Shown one piece after another: positions 1 through 8,568 of a stretch of 64,000 nucleotides of DNA (the first letter of the stretch is position 1; the number at the start of each line of letters is the position of its first letter). This stretch comes from Acidimicrobiaceae bacterium. Its GTDB lineage: Bacteria > Actinomycetota > Acidimicrobiia > Acidimicrobiales > RAAP-2. Where the stretch lies: positions 1 to 64,000 of the forward strand of contig PLWZ01000053.1 of assembly GCA_003151235.1 (NCBI GenBank), read 5' to 3'. Made by a program: the position numbers and the translations under genes. The notes under the pieces were generated by a model. It was not told the origin of the DNA, searched no databases, and saw only the letters and a program-made list of their open reading frames with translations.

Positions 1-1
1 G

Positions 2-349
2 TCCAACGAACCGGGGCCGCAACACTCCCAGATAAATGGTTGTGCTTACTGCATCGACATGCACACCTACGAAGCACGACAGGCCGGGGAGAGCGATCGG
101 CGGATGCACGCAGTTGCGGCGTGGCGTGAGAGCCCACTTTTCAGTGCTCGCGAGCGAGCCGCACTTGCACTGACGGACTCGATAACCAGGATCTCTGAGA
201 CTGGCGTGCCGGACGATATCTACAATGTGGCGGCCGGACAGTTCACGAAGTCCGAGCTCGCCCAGCTAGTGATGGCGATCGTGGCAATCAACGCTTGGAA
301 CCGGATCGCGATCACGACTGGCGGGTCGTATGATCCTCCCGGGCCCTGA
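2..349 (+). CDS. AhpD/carboxymuconolactone decarboxylase-type protein, 5'-truncated by window edge
   Basis: The reading frame is open from the first bases of the window, so the start lies upstream and only the C-terminal part is seen. Near the start it reads N-G-C-A-Y-C-I-D-M-H, the CxxC...H active-site motif of AhpD-like alkylhydroperoxidases and carboxymuconolactone decarboxylases (cysteines encoded at about 41-52). The rest (SARERAALALTDSITR and a final helix with NAWNRIA) is the usual helical C-terminus of this family. Members act as thiol-dependent peroxide-reducing or decarboxylating enzymes in the cytoplasm. The ATG at 59 is the Met inside the motif, not a true start. Substrate cannot be judged. 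Family call is firm. Confidence 0.85.
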   Translation, partial: SNEPGPQHSQINGCAYCIDMHTYEARQAGESDRRMHAVAAWRESPLFSARERAALALTDSITRISETGVPDDIYNVAAGQFTKSELAQLVMAIVAINAWNRIAITTGGSYDPPGP

Positions 350-428
350 TACCTCCCACCTTTCGCGACGGAGGAAAGGATGGCGAGGGGCTATTCGCTA
401 GAAGCTGGGCTCGTTGACGCGGCCGTTC

Positions 429-899
429 TTAGTCGTCTTCGGGACCCCTACTGCTGACGAGACCGTCCCACGACCAGTGTGGGATGGGCAGATCGTCCGG
501 CACATCATCTGCGGAGCGGTGGTAGCGGGACATCGTCGTGGTCGTTGCCCAAGCGAAGTAGTCGTGTAGCACCTGTCTGACCCGCTCGTTCTCACCAAGA
601 CCGACGTCGACCAACGGCAGATCGAAACACGCGATCGCTCGACGGTCCATCTCTTCATGCGCACCGTTGCCGCTGTGCATCCGCACCACCGATGTTTCGT
701 CGTCGTAATCGGTCGAATACGTCGTCGGTCCCTCAAGTGCCTCGGCCCAATACGCCGCGAGCCGTTCGCTGTGCTCGGGGTGAAAGCCGTGGCTGAACGC
801 GTGGGCCACCACCTCGTCCGCCATGACCCTGACATGCCACGCGTGGGCCAGACGCAGTAGGCCGACGTCACCGCCGGCGGCTTGGTGCACCGTTTGCAT
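429..899 (-). CDS. Truncated-haemoglobin-like (bacterial globin family) protein
   Basis: A 156-residue protein. The early segment (DEVVAHAFSHGFHPEHSERLA, about residues 28-48) matches the pattern of group II truncated haemoglobins, in which helix B/E residues precede a conserved AYW...LEGP stretch. A later RMHSGNGAHEEMDRRA segment carries His residues that could be the proximal haem ligand. The C-terminal tail (PIPHWSWDGL) resembles actinobacterial members often annotated simply as oxidoreductase or globin. The likely role is O2, NO or redox chemistry in the cytoplasm. It stands alone on the minus strand between the AhpD fragment and an ABC transporter. The haem ligand assignment is inference. 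Confidence 0.78.
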   Translation of the reverse strand: MQTVHQAAGGDVGLLRLAHAWHVRVMADEVVAHAFSHGFHPEHSERLAAYWAEALEGPTTYSTDYDDETSVVRMHSGNGAHEEMDRRAIACFDLPLVDVGLGENERVRQVLHDYFAWATTTTMSRYHRSADDVPDDLPIPHWSWDGLVSSRGPEDD

Positions 900-980
900 A
901 CGTTGACGATCGTAGCGAGGGCTTCGTGATCTCTCAGATGAGAGTCGGACGCTGTGGCTGGCTGACTGTGGTCCGGGTCC

Positions 981-1907
981 GTGAGAGCGACGGAACGTAA
1001 CCTGCGTGCAGTGGGTGGCTTATTGCAATTGGAGGGGCTCCGCCGTTCCTACGGTCCGGTCGTCGCCCTTGACGACCTCTCGTTCGATGTGCTCTCTGGC
1101 CAGGTGGTGGGCTTCCTCGGCCCGAACGGTGCGGGGAAGACCACCACCATGCGGGCGATCTTCGGCCTCACCGACCTCGACGCCGGCCGGGTCATCTGGA
1201 ACGGCGGCCCCGTCGGGCAGGCCGAGCGTCGGCGGTTCGGGTACATGCCCGAGGAGCGTGGCCTGTATCCCGGGATGCTGGTCGGCGAGCAGGTCGAGTA
1301 CCTGGGGCGGCTCCACGGCCTGAGCGCGACGGCGGCGGCCGACGCCGCCGCCGTCTGGATGGAGCGGCTCGAGATCGCGGAGCGCCGGGACGCCAAGGTG
1401 GAGCAGCTCTCGCACGGCAACCAGCAGCGGGTGCAGCTGGCCGCGGCTCTGGTGCACGAGCCGGAGCTGCTGGTCCTGGACGAGCCCCTCTCGGGGCTCG
1501 ACCCGACCGGGATCGAAGCCATCAGCCGGGTGTTCGTCGACCGGGCTCGGGCCGGGTGCTGCGTCCTCATCAGCAGCCACCAGCTCGACCTCGTCGAGGA
1601 ACTGTGCGACCGGGTCACGATCATCGACCACGGCCGGCTCGTGGTCTCGGGGACCGTCGACGAGCTGGCGTCGAGCGGCCCGCGGCGGCTCGAGGTCCGG
1701 ATCGAGGGGGAGCGGAGCGCGGACTGGACCCGGGGCGTCCCGGGTGTGACCGTCTCGGAGGTGGCCAGCGGGGCGGCCCGACTTGTCCTCGACGAGTCGG
1801 CCGACAGTGATGCCGTGCTCCGGGCCGCCATGGCAGCCGGCCGGGTCACCGAGTTCTCCTTTGGCCGGCGCCGCCTCTCCGAGGTGTTCCGGGAGTCGCT
1901 CCGGTGA
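981..1907 (+). CDS. ABC transporter ATP-binding protein (NatA-type, ABC-2 exporter)
   Basis: This is the ATPase subunit of an exporter, partner of the permease that overlaps its stop codon. It has Walker A GPNGAGKT (residues 47-54), signature LSHGNQQR (143-150), Walker B LLVLDEP (163-169) and an SSH switch histidine (198-200). About 90 C-terminal residues form the DUF4162-like tail seen in NatA/antibiotic exporters. I keep the GTG at 981. An in-frame GTG at 1011 would remove ten residues that do not look conserved and is an equally good start. The signature lacks the usual SGG (it reads SHGN), which is common in the NatA group. The substrate is unknown; Na+ or a drug is typical of the family. 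Confidence 0.93.
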   Translation: MRATERNLRAVGGLLQLEGLRRSYGPVVALDDLSFDVLSGQVVGFLGPNGAGKTTTMRAIFGLTDLDAGRVIWNGGPVGQAERRRFGYMPEERGLYPGMLVGEQVEYLGRLHGLSATAAADAAAVWMERLEIAERRDAKVEQLSHGNQQRVQLAAALVHEPELLVLDEPLSGLDPTGIEAISRVFVDRARAGCCVLISSHQLDLVEELCDRVTIIDHGRLVVSGTVDELASSGPRRLEVRIEGERSADWTRGVPGVTVSEVASGAARLVLDESADSDAVLRAAMAAGRVTEFSFGRRRLSEVFRESLR

Positions 1908-3271
1908 AGGTGCTCATCACCGTCCTGGTCGCGGCGCTCCTGGTGGCGCGTATCGCCTTCTACGTCGTCCGGCGCCGCCGGAGGGCCGAGCGCAAGGCCG
2001 CGGCGGCCGAGCCGCCCGCGCCGGCCGTTCGCACCCCGGGCCGTCCCCACCCCCAGCTGCGCAGGATCGAGCACGCCCTCGGCGACGTCGGCCTGGTGGC
2101 GGGTCGGGAGATCCGGGAGCGGGTGCGGGGGCGCATTTTCCGGGTTGGCACCATCATCATGCTGGTGGGGGTCGGCGCAGCCGTCGTGATCCCGACGATC
2201 CACTCGGGTAGCGGTCCTACGCCCCAGCGCGTCGGCGTGGTCGGCGGTCTGTCCTCCGACGGCCGCCAGGTCGTGGCCGCCTCTGCGAAGGCGAACGACG
2301 ACAAGGTCACCTTGGTGAACGAGAGCTCGACGAGCCAGGCGAAGGCCGACCTGCGCGCCGGTCGGGTGGACGCCGTCATCGTCGATTCGGACGAGATCCT
2401 GCTCGACCAGCCGATCAACGCGAGCACGTCGCCGGCCGACTCGGGGCTGGTCAACCAGGTGGCGCAATACCTCGGGGTCCTGCGCGCCTACCGGGTGGCC
2501 GGCCTCACCGCGTCACAGGTGGAGCGGATCAACAAGTACCAACCGGTCGCCGTATCGAGCCTGGTTTCGGGATCGAAGGGCACCAACCTCAGCAAGGGCA
2601 CGTCGGTGATCGGGATGGTCCTCTTGTTCTTCATGTTGACCCAGTACTGCACCTGGATCCTGATCGGGGTCATGCAGGAGAAGTCGAGCCGGGTGGTGGA
2701 GGTCCTTCTTGCGGTGGTCCGCCCGATCCAGCTGCTCGGGGGCAAGGTGTTGGGGATCGGGGCCGTCGCACTGGGGCAGGCCGCGCTGATCGTGGGGTTC
2801 GCGCTCGCTGTCGGAGCCGCCGTCGGATCCGATCTTCTTCACGGCGCCGCCCCCCTGGCCCTCCTGTCGGAACTGCTGTGGCTGGTGCTCGGCTACGGCT
2901 TCTACTGCTGGGTCTACGCGGCTGCCGGCTCGACCGCCGAGCGCCAGGACCAGGTCCAGACGCTCGCCCTGCCGCTCAGCCTCCCAATCCTCTTCGGGTA
3001 CATCTACTCGATCAGCGTGGTGAGCTCGGGCACCGCGAACGCCTTCTTCAAGGTGCTCGCCTTTCTCCCGCCGACCGCCCCGTTCTGCATGTCGGCGCTG
3101 GTCGGCCTCGGCCAGGTGACCTGGTGGCAGTTCGTCCTCTCGGCGCTCATCAGCGTCTGCGCCACCGCGGGCATGGCGTTGTTCGCGGCCCGCATCTACC
3201 GCCGGGCTGTGCTCCGCACCGGCTCCCGGGTCCGCCTCCGGGAGCTGCTGCGCCCGACCGGCTCGTCCTAG
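1904..3271 (+). CDS. ABC-2 family permease (NatB-type)
   Basis: A 455-residue membrane protein starting with GTG in a 4-nt GTGA overlap with the ATPase gene, so the two are translationally coupled. A short N-terminal membrane segment and an Arg-rich stretch (to about residue 35) precede the usual NatB layout. That layout is a helix near residues 80-105, a large extracytoplasmic loop, then a block of five or six helices from about residue 240, including the conserved QEKSSRVVEVLL segment. It should form the membrane half of an exporter with the upstream ATPase. The extra N-terminal helix is less common in the family. The exported compound cannot be read from sequence. Confidence 0.92.
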   Translation: MKVLITVLVAALLVARIAFYVVRRRRRAERKAAAAEPPAPAVRTPGRPHPQLRRIEHALGDVGLVAGREIRERVRGRIFRVGTIIMLVGVGAAVVIPTIHSGSGPTPQRVGVVGGLSSDGRQVVAASAKANDDKVTLVNESSTSQAKADLRAGRVDAVIVDSDEILLDQPINASTSPADSGLVNQVAQYLGVLRAYRVAGLTASQVERINKYQPVAVSSLVSGSKGTNLSKGTSVIGMVLLFFMLTQYCTWILIGVMQEKSSRVVEVLLAVVRPIQLLGGKVLGIGAVALGQAALIVGFALAVGAAVGSDLLHGAAPLALLSELLWLVLGYGFYCWVYAAAGSTAERQDQVQTLALPLSLPILFGYIYSISVVSSGTANAFFKVLAFLPPTAPFCMSALVGLGQVTWWQFVLSALISVCATAGMALFAARIYRRAVLRTGSRVRLRELLRPTGSS

Positions 3272-3465
3272 GGACGGACTCGGACTGGCCAGTTCACCTT
3301 GAGTTACGGGTGAGCTGCAGCATCACAGACGTTTTGGGGCCAACGGAGCGATCAACAAGTGCCGAGTTCTCGGCACAGGGTCTTGCCGTGGGATTTTCGG
3401 GCAGAATCAGTCATACGCCGAGGCCGACCTTGTCGGACCGGAGGCACCTCGTAGGGAGGGGGATC

Positions 3466-4368
3466 ATGGGAGACCTGCTCGAAGGCCGCGTCGCTATCGT
3501 CACCGGGGCCGGCCGGGGGATCGGCGCCGGCGTGGCCCGCCTGCTCGCTCGGGAAGGCGCCAAGGTGGTCGTGAACGACCTCGGGGTGGCCCTGGACGGA
3601 GCTGGGGAGGACCAGACGCCGGCCCAACAGGTGGTCGAGCAGATCAGCCAGACCGGCGGCGAGGCCACCGTCAACACCGACGACGTCGCCGACCATCACG
3701 CCGCCCAAGGGATCGTCAACCAGGCGATCGACACCTATGGGCGCCTCGACGTCTTGGTCAACGTCGCCGGCATCCTGCGCGACCGCATGGTCTTCAACAT
3801 GTCCGAGGAGGACTGGGACGCGGTCATCCGGGTCCACCTAAAGGGCACCTTCAACACCGCGCACTACGCCGCCGCCTACTGGCGACGCCAGCGCGACACC
3901 GACGGCCACTTCCGGCTGATCAACTTCACATCTGGCTCCGGGCTGCACGGTGCGCCCGGTCAGCCAAACTACGCGGCGGCGAAGATGGGCATCGTCGGCT
4001 TCACCTACTCATGTGCGAACGCCCTGCGGCCCTACGGGGTGACGGCGAACGCCATCTCCCCCGGTGCCGCCACCCGCATGACCGAGTCGGTGCCGGATGG
4101 GCGGCGCCGTACCCCGACCGGCGACGGCAGCGACGAGCGATCGCCCGACAACGTCGCCCCGGCGGTCGCCTTCCTGGCCAGTGATCGCTCCGACTGGTGC
4201 ACCGGTCAGGTGATCTCGGCACGGGGGTTCCAAATCGGCCTCTACAACGTGCCGCAGGTCATCCGGCAGATCGCCTCCCCCGGGCCCTGGGAGCTCGAGA
4301 CGGCGTTCACGATGATCGAGGATTCATTCCGGCCGGCCGTCGAGGCCACGCCGCGGCGCGGTGGTTGA
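3466..4368 (+). CDS. SDR-family dehydrogenase, 3-hydroxyacyl-CoA dehydrogenase/17beta-HSD4-like
   Basis: A 300-residue short-chain dehydrogenase: NAD(P) motif TGAGRGIG (13-20), NVAG (99-102), Ser at about 156-158 and catalytic YAAAK (169-173). The insertion after the first beta-alpha unit (VNDLGVALDG and the following 20 residues) is typical of the peroxisomal multifunctional enzyme (MFE-2) dehydrogenase group, which oxidises 3-hydroxyacyl-CoAs. The ATG at 3466 has a strong purine-rich ribosome site (GGAGGGGG at 3455-3462); the same frame is open far upstream, but that part overlaps the permease gene and does not resemble an SDR. It is followed by the thiolase-like/DUF35/CoA-transferase genes, so it probably supplies the dehydrogenation step before C-C cleavage. 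Confidence 0.92.
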   Translation: MGDLLEGRVAIVTGAGRGIGAGVARLLAREGAKVVVNDLGVALDGAGEDQTPAQQVVEQISQTGGEATVNTDDVADHHAAQGIVNQAIDTYGRLDVLVNVAGILRDRMVFNMSEEDWDAVIRVHLKGTFNTAHYAAAYWRRQRDTDGHFRLINFTSGSGLHGAPGQPNYAAAKMGIVGFTYSCANALRPYGVTANAISPGAATRMTESVPDGRRRTPTGDGSDERSPDNVAPAVAFLASDRSDWCTGQVISARGFQIGLYNVPQVIRQIASPGPWELETAFTMIEDSFRPAVEATPRRGG

Positions 4369-4523
4369 AGCTTGACCGGGGCAACTCCAGGTGAGCACAA
4401 TCGGACCGCACCAGGGCATTTAGCGACCTCGCGGCTTCTCGGCACTCGCTCGACGAGGGGTTGCCGACGTGGATGCCGGTTGAGGCTCTTTGGCGATCGG
4501 TTCGCTTGGGGCAAGGGGAAGAC

Positions 4524-5690
4524 GTGACGATTCGGGGCAAGGCGTTCATAGCCGGGATCTATGAGCATCCCCTGCGCGAGATCCCCGATCGCTCGAACAG
4601 CCAGATCCACGCCGAGGTGGCCGCCGGCGCCCTCGCCGACGCCGGGCTCTCCTTCAGCGACGTCGACGCCTACTTCTGCGATTCCTCGGCCGGGTTCGGC
4701 CCGCTATCGATGGCCGACTATCTGGGTCTTCGCCTGACCCACGTCGACTCGACGGAGACCGGCGGATCGTCCTACGTCGTGCACGTCGGCCACGCCGCAG
4801 AGGCCATCGCGGCCGGCAAGTGCCAGGTGGCGCTGATCACGCTGGCCGGCCGTCCCCGCAGCGCCGCGATGGCCGGGCGGCCGGGCGGAGGCGGTGCGAC
4901 GCCCGACATGGTCTTCGAGGGCCTATGGGGGATGTCGGGGGCCGTAACCGGGTACGCGATGGCGGCGACCCGGCACATGCACGAGTTCGGGACCACCAGC
5001 GCCCAGCTGGCCGAGGTGAAGGTCGCTGCGTCCCTGCACGCCCAGCACAACCCGAACGCGTTCCTCCAGGAACCGATGACGGTGGAGGAAGTGCTGGAAT
5101 CACCGATGATCAGCTCGCCGCTGCGCAGGGACGATTGTTGCGTCGTCACCGATGGCGGGGGCGCCCTCATCGTGGTCAGCCCCGAGGTCGCCCGGGATCT
5201 CAGCCGGGTCTCGGCCAAGATCCTCGGCCACGGCGAGGCCATCAAGCACGCCGACAACGGCCGGCTCGACCTGACCTACACCGGTGCCGTCGTCTCGGGA
5301 CCCCGCGCGTTCGAGGAGGCAGGGGTGACGCAGGCCGACATCGATTACGCGTCGATCTACGACTCGTTCACCATCACGGTGATCGAGACCCTGGAGGACC
5401 TCGGATTCTGCGCCAAGGGCGAGGGCGGGCGTTTCGTGCTGGACGGAGCGCTCGTCGCCCCCGACGGGCGGCTGCCCTTCAACACCGACGGCGGGGGCCT
5501 TTGCAACAACCACCCTTCGAACCGGGGCGGGATCACCAAGGTCATCGAGGCGGTCCGCCAGCTGCGTGGTGAGGCACACCCCGCCGTCCAGGTCCCCGAC
5601 TGCACGATCGCCCTCGCGCATGGCACGGGCGGGTCCATCGGGACCCGGATGGGCAGCTCGACCCTGATCCTCGGAACGGAGGACGCATGA
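4524..5690 (+). CDS. Thiolase-superfamily protein lacking the nucleophilic Cys (SCP2/Ltp2-like)
   Basis: A 388-residue protein of the thiolase fold. The GTG at 4524 is preceded by AAGGGGAA and gives a normal N-terminus. Where thiolases have the acylated cysteine (C-x-S-G before the V-x-x-A-x-x-x-I-x-x-G helix), this protein reads GGSSYVV (about 80-86), with no cysteine. The GHP-type histidine is kept in NNHP, but the final catalytic CGGG is replaced by HGTGG. This pattern fits the SCP2-type thiolase-like aldolases (for example Ltp2, which works with a DUF35 partner) rather than a classical thiolase. It overlaps the DUF35 gene by 4 nt (ATGA), so the two are very likely one complex. Family certain; retro-aldolase activity inferred. 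Confidence 0.88.
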   Translation: MTIRGKAFIAGIYEHPLREIPDRSNSQIHAEVAAGALADAGLSFSDVDAYFCDSSAGFGPLSMADYLGLRLTHVDSTETGGSSYVVHVGHAAEAIAAGKCQVALITLAGRPRSAAMAGRPGGGGATPDMVFEGLWGMSGAVTGYAMAATRHMHEFGTTSAQLAEVKVAASLHAQHNPNAFLQEPMTVEEVLESPMISSPLRRDDCCVVTDGGGALIVVSPEVARDLSRVSAKILGHGEAIKHADNGRLDLTYTGAVVSGPRAFEEAGVTQADIDYASIYDSFTITVIETLEDLGFCAKGEGGRFVLDGALVAPDGRLPFNTDGGGLCNNHPSNRGGITKVIEAVRQLRGEAHPAVQVPDCTIALAHGTGGSIGTRMGSSTLILGTEDA

Positions 5691-6121
5691 GCACGACCCT
5701 GCCGACGCCGGTCCCGGTCAGCCTGCCCGAGACCGAGGAGTTCTGGGCCGCGACGGCCGAGGGCAAGCTGCTCCTGCGCCGCTGCGACGACTGCGGCATC
5801 CCGATCTGGTATCCGAGGCCGTTCTGCCCTGTGTGCGGGAGCTTCCGAACCTCCTGGTCCGAAGCGTCGGGGCGGGGCACCGTCTACACCTTCACCGTGG
5901 TGCACCGAAGCGGCATCCCCGGATACCGAGAGGCGCTCCCCTACGTCGTCGCCTACGTCGAGCTGGCCGAGGGCCCGCGCGTCATGACCAACATCGTCGA
6001 CTGCGAACCCGACGACGTTGTGGTGGGGATGCCCGTGCGCGTCGTGTTCCACGACACCGGCCAGGGCAGCGCCCTGTATCGATTCCAACCCGACCCGACG
6101 GCCACCGATGACGGGAGCTGA
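5687..6121 (+). CDS. DUF35 / Zn-ribbon OB-fold protein, partner of the thiolase-like protein
   Basis: A 144-residue protein with a four-cysteine zinc ribbon (CDDC at about 32-35 and CPVC at 46-49) followed by an OB-fold (YTFTVVHR...YVVAYVEL...PVRVVF). This is the DUF35 architecture (ChsH2 C-terminal domain, BbsA). These proteins bind thiolase-like subunits and act as an acyl-CoA-binding scaffold, not as independent enzymes. The start is ATG in an ATGA overlap with the upstream gene, which supports a fixed stoichiometry. It ends 60 nt before the CoA-transferase gene. The family assignment is strong. The physical partner is inferred from the overlap and from known DUF35-thiolase pairs. Confidence 0.92.
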   Translation: MSTTLPTPVPVSLPETEEFWAATAEGKLLLRRCDDCGIPIWYPRPFCPVCGSFRTSWSEASGRGTVYTFTVVHRSGIPGYREALPYVVAYVELAEGPRVMTNIVDCEPDDVVVGMPVRVVFHDTGQGSALYRFQPDPTATDDGS

Positions 6122-6181
6122 CCGGCCCGAGATCGTGAGACGGTCTCGATCGGACGGCCGCCGGACGCGGACGGCTCGGCG

Positions 6182-8497
6182 ATGACCGACGCGGCGGGGG
6201 AGAGGGTCCGGGCGCTGGCCGACATCCGGGTCGTCGATCTCAGCACCGGGGTCGCCGGACCGTTGGCCGCGATGCTGCTGGCCGACTTCGGAGCGGACGT
6301 GGTCAAGGTCGAGCCGCCGTCGGGGGATCCGGGCCGATCGCGGCCCGGCTTCGCCATGTGGAACCGGAACAAGCGGAGCCTGACCATCGACGCAGAGGCG
6401 ACGCCACACCGCTTGCTCGATCTGCTCGCCGATGCCGATGTCTGCGTGAGCGGCGGCGGAGCCGGTGGCCTCGCCGAGCGCATCGACGCCGAGGCCGCCT
6501 GCAAGGCCAACCCGGGTCTGGTCTATCTCAAGGTTCCGCCGTTCCTCGGCGAGACCCCGTGGGCGGGAGGCGCAGAGTCCAGCGGGCTGCTCTGGGCCTT
6601 GGTTGGCATGGCGCTGCGGCAGAGCTCGTTCGACGGGGGTCCGATCGACCCCGCCTTTCCCTACATGCTCTATCTCCAAGGGGCGTGGGCGGCGGCGATG
6701 GCCGTCGCTGCGCTCATCGAGCGGCACGCCTCGGGGCACGGACAGATCGTCACCGTCGGCGGCGTGCACGCGGCCATGGTCGCGTCGAGCGCCTCACTCG
6801 TGATCGATACCGAGGCGCCCGTGGTGCCGGCCAACTACGGCCCCGGCGGCCCGCACCCGATGTACACGCGATATCGGTGCGCCGACGGGGCGTGGCTCTT
6901 CCTGGCCACGCTGACCACGAAGTTCCAGGAGCGCGCCCTGGCCGCACTGGGCGTGTCCGACATCCTGGAGGACGAGCGCATCGAGGGACACCTCGAGGCG
7001 ATGCTGATGCCGGCCAACCGGGGGTGGGTCCGCGAGCGCTTCGTCGAGGTCTTTGCAGCCCGCACGAGCGAGGAGTGGCTGGCCACGCTCCGGGACGCTG
7101 ATGTGCCGGTCGGGCCCCTGCTGCGGCGGGAGGACTGGATGGATTCGCCGGTCCTCGCCTCGATCGGGATGCGGGTGGAGATGCATGACCCGGTGCAGGG
7201 CCCGGTCACGATGCCGGGCAACCCGATCAACCTGGTCGCCACCCCCGCGGCGATCGATCGACCGGCACCGAACCCCGCTGACCAAGAGGAGTGGATCCGA
7301 TGGGGCACCCGCCCCGCGCCGTCCAACGCCGCTCCCGAGGGGAGCCCCCCTCTCAAGGGGTTCCGGGTCATCGACCTCGGGACGATCCTCGCCGGCCCCT
7401 ATGCCGGGACCCTCCTCGCCGAGCTGGGAGCCGACGTGATCAAGGTGGAGATCCCGGCCGGCGACAGCTGGCGCGAGCGCGGCATGCCATATATCCGTGG
7501 ACAGCGCGGTGTCGCCATGGACCTCTCGTCGGATGCCGGACGCGAGGCGTTCCACGCCCTGGTGCGATCGGCCGACGTGGTGGTCGACAACTACCGGGCC
7601 GGCGTCCTCGAACGTCTGAAGATCGACTACGAGCGGCTTCGCCAGGTCAAACCGGACATCATCTCGGTGTCCATCACCGGATTCGGGGACCACAGCCCGT
7701 ACTCGTCGGAACCGGCCTTCGACCCGCTGCTCCAGGCGAGGAGCGGAATGATGATCGCGCAGGGAGGCGACAGCGAGCCGGTGCTGATGACGGTCGCGGT
7801 CAACGACGTGACGACCGCCGCCCTGGCGGTCCTCGGAACCGTTCTTGCCCTCTTCCACCGCCTTCGCACCGGCGACGGCCAAAACGTGTGGCTGTCGCTG
7901 GCCGGCACCTCCGCCTTCGCGCAATGCGAGGAACTCATCTCGGTGCCGGGCCGAGACGCCCCGATCGTGGGTGGGCGTGACTTCGCCGGACCGGGCCCGC
8001 TCGACCGCTACTACGCCACCACCGACGGCTGGCTCCGCCTGCAAGCCGTCGGACGAGGGATTGGGGGCCTGCGGGAGGCGGGCCTGTTGGACCGGCCGGA
8101 CCCAGTCGGCGACGCCGAGCTCACCGAACGAATCTCGGCCGCCTTTGCCTCCTTGACCAGGGACGAGGCGATCCGCCGCCTGGCCTCGGCGAACGTCCCG
8201 GCGGCACCGGCCAGGCGTCTGTCTGAGCTCATCGACGACCCCGACTACCGCAGCTGGGAGGTCTTCAACGTCCTCGACCGCCCGGGCAGTGGCCCGGTGC
8301 TGGCTCCGGGTCGCTACGCGCGCTTCTCCAGGACACAGCACCACGAGACGCTCAAGCCTCCGGGGGTCGGCGAGCACACCGCCGAGGTCCTCGCCCAGGT
8401 CGGGCTCACCGATGATCAGATCGACGAGCTCATCGCCGACGGTGTTGTGCGGCTTGGGTCGCCCATGGTCTTCCGCTCCATGGTCGCCTACCGATAG
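6182..8497 (+). CDS. Fused double CaiB/BaiF family CoA-transferase
   Basis: A 771-residue protein made of two complete class III CoA-transferase units joined near residues 375-392. Each has the signature start (VVDLSTGVAGPLAAMLLADFG at 18-38; VIDLGTILAGPYAGTLLAELG at 396-416) followed by ADVVKVE or ADVIKVE. In the C-terminal unit Asp542 (AVNDVTTAA) sits where formyl-CoA transferase has its catalytic Asp169. The N-terminal unit reads FPYMLYLQGAWAAAM there and has no Asp, so it is probably structural. The reaction is transfer of CoA between carboxylic acids. Known enzymes with two unlike CaiB subunits (such as BbsEF) are separate polypeptides; here they are one. The position after SDR, thiolase-like and DUF35 genes suggests it activates the pathway substrate. 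Confidence 0.93.
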   Translation: MTDAAGERVRALADIRVVDLSTGVAGPLAAMLLADFGADVVKVEPPSGDPGRSRPGFAMWNRNKRSLTIDAEATPHRLLDLLADADVCVSGGGAGGLAERIDAEAACKANPGLVYLKVPPFLGETPWAGGAESSGLLWALVGMALRQSSFDGGPIDPAFPYMLYLQGAWAAAMAVAALIERHASGHGQIVTVGGVHAAMVASSASLVIDTEAPVVPANYGPGGPHPMYTRYRCADGAWLFLATLTTKFQERALAALGVSDILEDERIEGHLEAMLMPANRGWVRERFVEVFAARTSEEWLATLRDADVPVGPLLRREDWMDSPVLASIGMRVEMHDPVQGPVTMPGNPINLVATPAAIDRPAPNPADQEEWIRWGTRPAPSNAAPEGSPPLKGFRVIDLGTILAGPYAGTLLAELGADVIKVEIPAGDSWRERGMPYIRGQRGVAMDLSSDAGREAFHALVRSADVVVDNYRAGVLERLKIDYERLRQVKPDIISVSITGFGDHSPYSSEPAFDPLLQARSGMMIAQGGDSEPVLMTVAVNDVTTAALAVLGTVLALFHRLRTGDGQNVWLSLAGTSAFAQCEELISVPGRDAPIVGGRDFAGPGPLDRYYATTDGWLRLQAVGRGIGGLREAGLLDRPDPVGDAELTERISAAFASLTRDEAIRRLASANVPAAPARRLSELIDDPDYRSWEVFNVLDRPGSGPVLAPGRYARFSRTQHHETLKPPGVGEHTAEVLAQVGLTDDQIDELIADGVVRLGSPMVFRSMVAYR

Positions 8498-8568
8498 GGA
8501 ACAGGAGCCCGGCTTATGCCTTCAACGGTCACGCATTGTTCTCACCGGCTAGGTCTCCTGGGGATGGG

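Noticed and set aside
1049-2467. A 472-codon minus-strand frame over the ABC exporter genes
   Set aside because: Arg/Ser-rich shadow of the two overlapping transporter genes, no conserved motif.
2878-3465. A long 5' extension of the SDR frame
   Set aside because: It overlaps the permease gene, lacks similarity, and ATG 3466 has a strong ribosome site directly before the Rossmann motif.
5357-6769. A 470-codon minus-strand frame opposite the thiolase-like, DUF35 and CoA-transferase genes
   Set aside because: Composition typical of antisense high-GC frames, no domain, covers parts of three better-supported genes.
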